From the NCBI GenBank assembly GCA_010015805.1, contig ML978122.1, positions 2,266,453 to 2,330,452 on the forward strand: DNA of 64,000 bases. The letters run 5' to 3'. The stretch comes from Rhizodiscina lignyota. Lineage: Eukaryota > Ascomycota > Dothideomycetes > Aulographales > Rhizodiscinaceae. Under the pieces are notes generated by a model. That model had not been told where the DNA came from. It did no database searches and saw nothing but the letters and a program-made list of their open reading frames with translations. The position numbers were made by a program, and so were the translations under genes. Of the stretch, positions 1-9,137 are shown piece after piece (the first letter of the stretch is position 1; each line of letters begins with the position of its first letter).

Positions 1-1442
1 ATTGGGATTGTGTTCTGGTCTTCCGCCCTGTCCATGGCTCCACACATGTGAAATTGCTATAGTCCGCTCCGACACAGTACAGTAGTGCAGTTCCGTGTCC
101 GTAGAGACAACGCACACGGCTCGAGCTCCTTGGATATTGAGGTATGAAGCCCTGTTCCAATAAAGCCTTGCACAACGTCCTGGCCCCGGACAAAGAATAT
201 CATGAGCTGACTGATCGACGATTACAGCTCCTTTGAAGCGCTTGCAGTGCTCAGGAGACTTGCCATCGCACTGCCCACTCCCTGGCAACAGGCATCTTGC
301 AGGACGACTGCCAAAGACATCGCTAAAACGGGCGTGAAAGCGTCTGAAGTCAAACGTGACGGCCGATCGTTCCGTGCACACCAATCGAAAGGCCCAGGTG
401 CACATATAATCCGGTATGTGTTGAGTCTTTCCATGCTGAGTCCGCTCATTCGCAAATACGGCTCTTGAAATTGGTGTTCCTCGCATTGCCAAATCAGTAT
501 TCCATACAGAGATATAACCATTGTCCAAGTAAATGCGCAGGGCATTCCTGTTACACAACACCGTTATATCGTGGTTCTATGACATAAGTTTATCGACCTG
601 TTGAAGTATTGAAGTACTCACCAGAAAAAAAGCATTGTGATTCTTTGCCAAGATGACCACAGGAAGGCTTGTGCAATGAAGATGAATTGCTTATGGTTCT
701 CATCACAAGGTTCTTTTGATAGCAGGATCATCTCTTCTAGCAAGTCTGCTGTTGTATCGCCCAACCGTCGGAGTCTGCCGGGAAATGGGGCGGTTTCACT
801 TCCATCAGCTAAGATCAACGCAAGCCGCAAGATATTGGAATTGAAATCGACAGAAACAGTCAGATTTGCCCATGTTTCGTGAACTGTCGAGTTATTTGAG
901 ACCTGCTTCTTGAAGTAGTGCTTTGGTAAAGAATGTAAAGGAGTTTGGCACAATTCCAACCGAAACTCAACCGGATCGTGTGGAAGTCTTGCAAGTATTC
1001 CTTCTGCTCTCGCCACAAGTGCATCGGTCTCAGCTTCATCACGTTTCTCGACAAAAACACAACTAACGAGTTTTGTGTATACTTGGTCGAGTCCATGGAA
1101 ATGGCCTTGAGAATCTGCAGCCGCCGTGACGAGATCAGCACAATACTGCCCGATTGAGACGTATTCATCCTCAGAGGCGTGACCGATCCCACCATAGTAG
1201 ATACGTTTCCCATCCTTGTACTGCACAGACCCATGACAGTCGAGTCTAGACTTATCAGGTGATGGGGACAGGTTTGAGCTGTGGTGTTTCCAGATGCGTG
1301 TCAACCGCTTTCTTAAAGTTTCAGCATCAGATTGAGCGTAGACATCTTCTATGTACGACATGTGATATATCGACTGGAAATTTGGCACTGTGCGAAGGAC
1401 ACGAGTAAAATATATGTGATGTCTTGTGGAGGGTGTATACAA
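1..1442 (-). CDS. HET-domain (heterokaryon incompatibility) protein, 5' part
   Basis: The first exon runs from 1442 (or the internal Met at 1361, which starts MSYIEDVY and looks the better start) to 622. A 74-base GTGAGT..AACAG intron (621-548) joins it in phase to a second exon that stays open to the window edge. The last residues visible before the edge include ISHVWSHGQGG, the opening block of the HET domain found in fungal vegetative-incompatibility proteins. About 450 residues of N-terminal sequence precede it. That part holds scattered Cys residues and has no fold I recognise. Proteins with this long N-terminus and the ISHVWSHGQGG form are a known uncharacterised HET subgroup. The role, self/non-self recognition leading to cell death, is inferred from the domain. 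The rest of the domain and the 3' end lie outside the window. Confidence 0.75.
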
Positions 1443-1830
1443 AGGAAAGGAACGCAGTTACTCTATGCATAAGGGGTGAGTGGCGTTTCGGATACGATAT
1501 CCTAGAGCGCTCTAGGTAACTGGAATTCTACCGAGATTTGTCCATGAATCGCAAGAAAATGGAGAGAATTGTCGACGTCTTCCAATCGATCACAAGACTA
1601 CCGATGGTGCCTCTGAAATTCATCGAACACTAACTGCGCAGTCACTATTCGGAGCTCAAAGAGAGCCATTTCCTCTGGGAATCTGATCCTACTTGGGAAA
1701 AGCTTCTAGTCGCACAGTTCATAAGCCGAAGCCTGATTTGTATCGCGCTGCAAATTGCGATTATCTAACATACCAACCCAAGCTGAAAAGAAACATAGAA
1801 GTCAAACTTTTGGCTATTTCCCCTACTAGA
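1443..1830. other. Intergenic, no gene seen
   Basis: This 388-base gap lies between the start of the HET gene and the 3' end of the glycosyltransferase. It should contain the HET promoter and the glycosyltransferase 3' UTR. I see no supported ORF, RNA or repeat. Confidence 0.5.
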
Positions 1831-3463
1831 TTATTGCATTTCGATACGTTGCTGACTCGTAAGCTCGTCATACCAACGCACTCGCTCCTGGATAATCTTG
1901 TCCAACAGCTCGACCGGGTCGTACTCCTTATAGCTCTCCTTCATCTTCTCTGCATTCTGTTTGTAGCTCGGATTCGACAGGATCTCATCTACAGAAGCCG
2001 CAACCGCGTCGGGCTCCACGGAGAGTGAATGATGGAATATACCCACTCCCGTGTATCTTGCTATCGTGCCCGTTTCGACTTTGTCTTCCAGCGCGCCGAT
2101 GAGCACCATGGGGACGCCGTTTTGCAAAGCATGTTGGACGGTTCCGTAACCGCCGCTGCTGACTAGGATGTCGACCTGGGAGAAGTGTAAGCAATCAGCT
2201 GTCACCATGGCACTGTCGAACGGCATACATAAGGTAACAGCAGATCCATCGGAATAAACGTAGTTACTTTTGCGTTCTCTGGGATGTCAAAATTCTTCTT
2301 CAAATCCTCAACCTCTCCGCTGACTAACGCGACAACGACGAGCACGTCGTCCCTGCCTCTCAAGCCGTTCATCGTTGGAACGAGCACGTTCTCCATCGAA
2401 TAATCCAAGCTGCTGCGCGAGACAGCGACGATTTTCTTGCCCTGCTTTTTCGCATCCAGCACCTCGTCCCACCAAGGCGGTAGCTCTCTCTCCCGCGCGC
2501 CGACTAACTTCGGCATGCCAATGTGATGCATATTTGGCCGGTCGTCGCTGCGCGGAAAGTCGAAGTCCCGGATACTTAGTAGGCAGAGGACGTCTGAGAG
2601 TATTTGGTTGATGCACAGGCAAGGTTTCGGTGGTGGCTGTCTTGTATCCAGACTGCTCATTGCCTCTACAGCGATCTCATACCATCCTTTAATTATTGGG
2701 TTGTCGTCAAGCTCTTGCCATGCTTTGAAGTGTATTTCTCGTGCGTTCAGACTAGTGTCTGGGAGTAGTCCTGAATTGAACGGCACTGGAACAGATCCGT
2801 GAGCATGATTTTAGATGACATCGAAATGGAGCACGTACTGGTATCGTTGCTTGGATATGCTATCGGGACCGGACTGATCGAGATCGTAGTATGCGGTCTC
2901 ACACCAGGTGCCCCAAGAAACAAAGGTGTCGAAGCACCAACAATCGTATCATGCACAAAGACAGCGCGAACATCGTTAACCTGCCTCAGGGCAGCCTGCA
3001 GCGAGCGGAAATATCGCGGGGTGGCACCCCAGATGACGCTTCCCAAGCCGAAAATTGAGAACTCTGGCGATTCTGGATCCATAGTCATCAGCTTCTCCAT
3101 TTCGGTGTCGGATAAAAAGTATCCTGGTGTAGTTGGGGAGCCCTGTAACTCCACGAAAGTTGCGCCGATTTGTTCGATTTGGTCGCGGAAAAGAGGGCCG
3201 CCTATGAAGTGCACTGGATAGCCTAGCTGGATGAGGCCATCTGCGATTGGGAGGAACTTCTCCATATGTGACCACAACGCCACGGCGGCGATGATGATTG
3301 GCGGCTTTCCATTGGTAGAGTTTGCTACGATAGAAGTGGGCCTATTACTGAGGAGACTCTGTGCCCAGTCCTGAAGTTGGCATTCAACTGAACAAAAAAA
3401 GAGCGTGAGTATGGGCAAAACTCTAAGGAAGAGGAGGTTCCGACATGATACGAAAGACAACAT
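1831..3463 (-). CDS. UDP-glycosyltransferase (GT1 family)
   Basis: Three exons (3463-2839, 2785-2229, 2175-1831) with two 53-base introns (GTACGT..TTCCAG and GTATGC..TCCCAG) give a 508-residue protein, the normal GT1 length. The N-terminus is hydrophobic (residues about 8-28) and looks like a signal peptide or membrane anchor. Next comes the acceptor-binding half with the usual start, WSHMEKFLPIADGLIQLGY. The C-terminal donor-binding half has FIPMDLLLPYVDILVSSGGYGTV, the segment that binds the UDP-sugar in MGT-like and fungal UGTs, followed by the GVPMVLIGALEDK loop. The family usually has HGGYG at the donor site; here the His is Ser. The likely reaction is transfer of a sugar from UDP-sugar to a small lipophilic acceptor. 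The acceptor cannot be told from sequence. Confidence 0.88.
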
Positions 3464-4218
3464 TTTGAGGGACGTCTAAACTATTCACTGCCAAACGAAA
3501 GATAGAGAGATGAGCCCTTTTCAATATTTACTAAATGCGATCCAACTTATACAAGACGCATCTTGTCTGATCCAAAAAGTGAAATGCGGCGCGTTGCCCG
3601 ACTTAGGGACGTTACACAAAGATTCCAATTATTGAAGATGTCGTAAGAAGCTGAGAACGCAAATGATCTAGACAGTTAGAGATAGGCATCTTCAGCCACT
3701 CAGAGTCTGGGTAGAATCCTGCGATAACTTGCGATAACTTGCGATAACTTGCGATAACTTGCGATACAACGATTAGTGAAATGGCAATAATGCTGATATC
3801 TCTTTGCCCAAAGGACTCCCGGAGTCATAGCCTCTAGAACTTGGCCCTTTATGTATTGTACCAACTGCTAGTAGAAAGCATAGGTCAGTAAGACGGAAGG
3901 CCTGTGGCCTTGAGGGGAGGAGAAAAGAGGAAATGTTAAGCTACCGGCCGTACTCCGTAGGGCTGGATTCGGCTTGGTGGCTTGCATGCCAAGCCTTGCC
4001 CGGGCTTCTCCACAAAAAATTGCAGCTCTTGTCGATGCGACAACTGCCACCAAATTCCAGAAGCCGACACTCGCGAATTGGGGAGAGTTGTCCTGCGCCG
4101 CAACTAGAGAACAATCTACGCCCAAAAATCTTCTTGCCCACAGTCCGTATTGCGCATTGTGTGCACCGCAATCCAGCGCTCCCCTTCTTCCACCGCGACT
4201 CACTCCTCTACCGCGACC
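3464..4218. other. Intergenic with decamer repeat
   Basis: This gap separates the divergently transcribed glycosyltransferase and RPB8 genes, so it should hold both promoters. It contains a short tandem repeat (annotated separately). ORFs near 3870-4440 are antisense or 5'-extension shadows of RPB8. Confidence 0.5.
3721..3766. repeat. Tandem decamer repeat (GCGATAACTT)
   Basis: Four perfect head-to-tail copies of GCGATAACTT are followed by a partial fifth (GCGATA). It lies about 260 bases upstream of the glycosyltransferase start and 450 bases upstream of RPB8. It may be a simple microsatellite or a cluster of factor-binding sites. Confidence 0.95.
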
Positions 4219-4740
4219 ATGTCGGACTCCACTCTCTTCGAATCAACCTTCCAAATCAACTCGGTCAATCCCGGCCGTTACGACCGTGTCGTACGCATCT
4301 CAGCCACCAGCTTAGAGTCCGACTCAACCTCTTCCATCACGCTCACACTCGACATAAATTCCGAGCTCTACCAGCTCACGGTTGGCGAAAAGGTCGATGT
4401 ATGTCTGGCATCAACACTGAATCTCGATGGGAGCAAAGATAGCGATCAGCGAGGCTTCAGAGACGTGAGCAGGAGTGGCCCTGCCGCGAGCTTGGACACA
4501 ACCCAGACGCTTGCGGATTCCTTCGACTACGTGATGTTTGGAAAAGTGTATAGGTTCGACGAGGGCGAGGGAGAGAACATGTGGGTAGTCTTGATATCGA
4601 TGATATCGATAATGGATATACTGATTTTATGCAGAAAGATGTATGCCAGCTTCGGAGGGCTGTTGCTCTTCATTGAGGGACCCTACAAACGACTCACACC
4701 ATTGAGGATCGACTACCTCTACCTGCTCATGAAGAAATGA
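4219..4740 (+). CDS. RPB8: RNA polymerases I, II and III subunit RPABC3 (Rpb8)
   Basis: Two exons (4219-4580 and 4635-4740) give a 155-residue protein; yeast Rpb8 has 146. The start MSDSTLFESTFQINSVNPGRYDR and the later FGKVYRFDEGEGE..YASFGGLLLFIEGP segments are characteristic of Rpb8, an OB-fold subunit shared by all three nuclear RNA polymerases. I chose the ATG at 4219 because the conserved N-terminus begins there; an in-frame upstream ATG at 4150 adds a low-complexity Ser/Thr stretch. The 54-base intron (GTGGGT..ATGCAG) has a length divisible by three and no stop, so unspliced mRNA would stay in frame. Splicing restores the conserved YASFGG context. Confidence 0.95.
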   Translation: MSDSTLFESTFQINSVNPGRYDRVVRISATSLESDSTSSITLTLDINSELYQLTVGEKVDVCLASTLNLDGSKDSDQRGFRDVSRSGPAASLDTTQTLADSFDYVMFGKVYRFDEGEGENMWVVLISMISIMDILILCRKMYASFGGLLLFIEGPYKRLTPLRIDYLYLLMKK

Positions 4741-4970
4741 TGTTGGTCATCACATATCCCGAAATAACGAACTCATCGATTCAATCGATTCGAACAAAAG
4801 ATAACTGAGCTCCCAAATGGCTGGCTACCTGAAGAGCACAGCCAGCACGGGGATGAGATTGAGCTCCGCTGAAATGGGCACCGAAATGATGAACTGGTTG
4901 GGTTAAGACGCGAGCACTCTACGTTTTGGGGTATCTAAAGCGAGGACGCTGCTTTTGTTGGTCTCTTCTT

Positions 4971-5975
4971 CTAAGCCAACGGAAACTCAAGTCGTCTATG
5001 CAACCGCGTAGTGATCTCGAGATAGTCCCTCTCGTCTTCCACAGTTATGAGACCATGTCGAATCAAGAAATCCAGTATGACTAGAGCACAATTCGGCTTG
5101 AACTCTCTCTTTCCAAGTGCTTCTCTGACCTCACTCACGCTCCAGTGATAAAACTCTTCTACCTCATCGTCATTTGGTTTCGGTACCACACTCCCATCGC
5201 TCGGCAGCTCCAGGTCATAAACGTTCTGGCACTCTGGCTGGAACAGTCCAGTCTCCCCGCCCGCCGTCGCATTCCGAATATAAAAGTACGTGACCGTGCC
5301 GCACTGCTTTGCCTTCGACCGCACAAGCTCCTCAGGTAATGAAGCCTCCTCATCACACTCCCTCACCAGACTCTCAAAGAAGCCTTCACCGGTTGCTGTC
5401 CCACCGGCCACAGTGTTGTCCAACATGCCTCCATATGTCTGCTTCGTCCTTGCTCTGCGTGGCACCCAGATCTTGTATTCGTCCTTCCCGTCTGCGCCAG
5501 TGGTTCTCGTGTACGCCGTCAAGTGCACCCCATACGTGACAATTCCAAAGAGCGGTGCAGCGCAGCGCTCCATGCTGAACAACAGCTCTTTCTTTTTACT
5601 TGCCCCTGAAGGCGGCCCGTATACCGGGTATAACTCGTTGCGCCATTTTTCCAGCACTTTAAAATGCCCCGTCATTCGCATCGCTTCCGTCGTCCGTGCT
5701 ACAACATCGCTGCGCGCTGCCTCGTTCGATCCCGAAATCAAGGTTATTGTGCGCGGGATGGACTCATCGTCAACTTCCCAGTCTGGAAGATTATGCAGGA
5801 CTGCAGCTACGTCGGGTAGGATGTAGCCAAGTGTAGTCTCTGGGTGCGCCGCAACGCGAAGGTGGTAGAGCGTGGTGGTGTAAGCATGGTAGGCTTGCGG
5901 TGAGGTCGTGGGGTGGGGAAAAGAATCACATTCGTTTATGAGGTCGAGATTGGATGCTGGTGGATTTGAAGCCAT
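4971..5975 (-). CDS. Nudix hydrolase, thiamine pyrophosphokinase-related (DUF4743 type)
   Basis: This is an intronless ORF. I chose the internal Met at 5975 because MASNPPASNLDLINECDSFP matches the usual family start; the frame stays open upstream to 6131. The protein is then 334 residues. The N-terminal half (about residues 10-130) resembles the DUF4743 region. The Nudix box starts at residue 191: GGTATGE, then REcDEE at 205-210, fitting Gx5Ex7REUxEExGU except that the late Gly is Ser. The metal-binding glutamates are intact. Homologues include yeast YJR142W and plant NUDT20/24. YJR142W-type enzymes dephosphorylate damaged thiamine pyrophosphate derivatives, so a role in thiamine metabolite repair is plausible. 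Confidence 0.9.
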   Translation of the reverse strand: MASNPPASNLDLINECDSFPHPTTSPQAYHAYTTTLYHLRVAAHPETTLGYILPDVAAVLHNLPDWEVDDESIPRTITLISGSNEAARSDVVARTTEAMRMTGHFKVLEKWRNELYPVYGPPSGASKKKELLFSMERCAAPLFGIVTYGVHLTAYTRTTGADGKDEYKIWVPRRARTKQTYGGMLDNTVAGGTATGEGFFESLVRECDEEASLPEELVRSKAKQCGTVTYFYIRNATAGGETGLFQPECQNVYDLELPSDGSVVPKPNDDEVEEFYHWSVSEVREALGKREFKPNCALVILDFLIRHGLITVEDERDYLEITTRLHRRLEFPLA

Positions 5976-6538
5976 TCTGAATATTCTACTCAGCTGTGAT
6001 TGGAACAATATACCGAGATAATATGTCAATTGAGTGGAGTGAGAGGTTGTGGTGATTTGAGACTCGAGGTAAGCTTCAAATTTCAGGGGTCTGGAACCCC
6101 CGCCGACGTCAGCGGGGCTTTCGGACATCAATCTTGAGCATTTTCCTATATTGTGTTTGCCTGCTGAATGGGACTAATTTGATGAAATCGTCGTTGAAGT
6201 GTTAAGATTAAGCTTAATATGTCTACGTCAATGCAAACACACTTCGTGTTTTGTTCAGGGGGTTTTAAACCGATCTTTGGGTGTTGATACAAACCAATTG
6301 CAGCAGCACAGTTCAATGTGATATGTAAGACAACTCTTTCTCCTTTAACCAATTTTTTTCATTTCTCGTTTGACAATATTATATCTCTTGCTTTATTGCC
6401 TAAGAGTTCTATTAAAGGGAAAAACAAACAGATAAATACTTCGAGAATTACAGTCTATTAAACTGAATTCGGATGTCACATATTTCCGTCATCTTTTGTC
6501 CTCCATGTCATATACTGAGCACAGAGCGTTAACCGAAT
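5976..6538. other. Intergenic, no gene seen
   Basis: This stretch holds the Nudix gene 5' leader, with an in-frame N-terminal extension possible up to 6131, and the downstream end of the next gene. It is locally AT-rich around 6340-6440. I see no supported ORF or RNA. Confidence 0.5.
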
Positions 6539-7313
6539 CTAGCGTGAATTTCCAACCGAATCAGCGCCACATTTATAGTACGCCAATGCCGCAGCAGCAG
6601 CAGCAGAGAAAGCCCACGGGATAAGTAGCCACCTCGCTATCTTCTCAACCCAACAGCGCGCTCCAAACTCAGGGAACGACACCTCCGATACGTCGGTAAG
6701 ATCGCAGCTCCATGTCTCTAGGTCGAATGTGCCGCCACTGTATTTATTATTTGGGCCCCAGCTGCCGTTGAAGCTAGAATCGTCCGCAGTATAATAAGTA
6801 TACGTAGGATCGAAGTGGGCTGACGCATTGTGGACGCCGTATATGGATCCAAGGCAGGCAATGAAGAGTATGGCCAGAATTAAAGCGAGAAGAAAGAAGC
6901 CGAGAGGAGATATGAAGTGCACCGGTAAGTCCTTCAACAGCATCAGAACGACGTGGAGTTCAGCACAAACACAAAAAGTGTTAAGAGGCCGGAAGACGTA
7001 CCAATCCAGTTCTGAATACTTTCGCTAGCCAATTAACGAATGTTACTACATATAAACCCAAAATGATTCCCGCAATGGCCACCACAAATATGTTCGGCCA
7101 ATTATAGAAGTTTAATGGGAGGACGGCAAGCTGATCTTTCGGGGAAGACCCATATTCTGGGCCCATGTATGGGATCGAACTCGTTAAAGCTCCAGAGTTT
7201 TGCGAAACATATTGGGTCGTGGAGACTTTGAGTCCAAACTCGGTGATTGTGAGGATGCAAGTCGCGGTCAGGCTGACAACAAGATAAATCTGAAGTAACT
7301 TTGTGGACATCAT
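6539..7313 (-). CDS. Four-TM membrane protein, unknown function
   Basis: Two exons (7313-7002 and 6931-6539) are separated by a 70-base intron with a strong GTACGT donor and a TTGAAG acceptor, giving 234 residues. Four hydrophobic segments are clear: the N-terminal LLQIYLVVSLTATCILTI, then NIFVVAIAGIILGLYVVTF, SPLGFFLLALILAILFIACL and WLLIPWAFSAAAAAALAYY. Between segments three and four is a loop of about 60 residues with two Cys, rich in Tyr, Ser and Gly, probably outside the cell or in a lumen. The layout resembles small fungal MARVEL-like or SUR7/PalI-like proteins, but I see no diagnostic motif. The acceptor choice is the weakest part of the model. Confidence 0.65.
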
Positions 7314-7571
7314 TCCGAGACAAATGGATAGAAGGAAAGGTTAAAGAGGTAGTTGTGAAGATTTTTGTTCATTCAAGCCCAGGGGAATATTGTACGTGAA
7401 AATACGGGGGATGAGCTGTGCCGCATGAAATCAGCCTCGGCGGATTTCACCTGCACAATATGCGGCAGTAGATGAAAGAAGAATCTCTGTAAAGAGACTT
7501 ATCGGATCGAAACAGTTCGTAATTTTTGCAGTATATCGTCCGAAATCTCGCGCGCAAGGACCAGAGCCTCG

Positions 7572-8119
7572 TCAGCGGTGTGTTACCCAGGCCTGAAAGA
7601 ACTTCAATTTGGGCACTTCCTTTTCGTTATTCTCTATTTCCACTCTTGCTGCGAAATGCGCCTGCTCATCCCTACCGTCCTTGAACTTTTCTGTCAGCAT
7701 TCCAAGCATCATGAACTCCTTACCCTCTTCGTCATGAGGGAAGAGCTTTAGAACGTCGTGCTTGGAGCTGTTAAGCCTTGCCCATCTTTTGGCGCGAGAT
7801 TGGCCGAGCTCTATCATTGGACCACATCCTGTTAGTGAAAGTATTCGAGATGTAAGGAGTCCAAGGCCAAGAATGGAAATGCGCCGAAGGGGCTTCTCTG
7901 CATACCATCCTTGCCACTGTATGTTGCCAAAGGCGTCTTGCAGACTCCATCAGGCAGGAACAGCGCTGCGATCTCCTGGCCATTTTTGTTGCTATCGTCA
8001 GTTGGAGTATCAATGAGACGGAAAAATTCATTGAGGACATCGAGATGGGAGGATGGTATTTTGGGTGACGCTGCAGCATAGACAGTGTCTGGGTAGGCAG
8101 TATAGGAAGAGCCCATCAC
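7572..8119 (-). CDS. NTF2-like / SnoaL-like fold protein
   Basis: Two exons (8119-7906 and 7828-7572) join across a 77-base intron (GTATGC..CTAACAG) to give 156 residues. The sequence has the pattern of a small fungal NTF2-like family: an N-terminal helix ending FFRLIDTP, then a strand segment (EIAALFLPDGVCKTPLATYSG) typical of SnoaL-like cones, and a C-terminal MLTEKFKDGRDEQAHFAARVEI strand pair. Such proteins are small ligand-binding or isomerase-like folds. The substrate is unknown. There is no signal peptide and no membrane segment. Confidence 0.7.
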
Positions 8120-9137
8120 GATGATAGTGAGGATTGAAGGTGTTTAGATAAGTTAATAGAAGTTACGAAAACGCTGATGAGAGTGAAAAGTCTGAGACTT
8201 GTTACCCGGATTAACACTTTCAAGAAATTACCTCCTAGTTCTGAGTCGGGAGACATGTCCGGCTGACATTCAGGGTCGGAGACATAACTATTTTTGAGAA
8301 ACCTACAGCTTTGAGTATAGACGAAATGACGAATATGCTTTTTTGCTAAAAGTTGACGTTCCGTAAGTAAAGTAAGATGCAAGGCCACGTTTGGTCGGCC
8401 GAATGTTCCACCACGGTGAAGACCGTCTTCCAGACACAGAAAGTGCAGGTGTTTGGAAACATAGTAATAACCATGTCATCTCCAGAACAAGCTCACCGAT
8501 TGAGCCTCAAACATGACGAATCATTTGCGCGTTCGAATGGGCAATCTGTACCTTTCGGTCAGGGTTCGCGGAAGACGGGATGGTCCTGGAAGTTAGTCAA
8601 GTTGAAGCGTATTCTTATAGGCTGCGGTAACCTATAAGCAACCGGATGCCGACTGTGTTGTCAAAAGCATACAGCAACGGAAAGAAGAAAGTGGAAGTGG
8701 GTGAGTCGGTAAGTGGTGATGAGATCTACATACATAGCTCCTCATCTTCGACACGTCGAAGGATCAGAGGGCATTCTTCGTGTCGCACAGACGCTTTTGA
8801 AATGTACAGAGCCGGGCATAGGAATCTAAGAAATTGAACTCTTAATGTTACCAAGGTAAAGAAACTCTTCTGCTGCTTGGGCTGTAGTACAGTACAACTA
8901 TTGGAGAAACCAACTCAATTCCGCTCCTCGGCTGGAACTACCCTGCCAAGCCGCCGTTGCGCATGCCTGGCGCAACCCAGTCCAGCTCCCCAACCTTGTT
9001 ACCCCAGATTTCTCACTCCAGCCTCAGGTCAGTAAATACATGCACATCATGGACGCTTCTGAGGACTACCTCCTACTTCCCGACAGATGACCCACTAGCT
9101 CCACGAAAGGCGGCATCCCGGGGCGATCATTCGCTCT
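8120..9137. other. Intergenic, only weak ORFs
   Basis: This region of about 1 kb lies between the divergent NTF2-like gene and the acyltransferase. Short ORFs (plus-strand 8377-8637, 8646-8837, 8957-9403; minus-strand 8116-8388) show no family features and no splice logic linking them. I regard them as chance. It probably holds both promoters and the acyltransferase 5' UTR. Confidence 0.5.
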
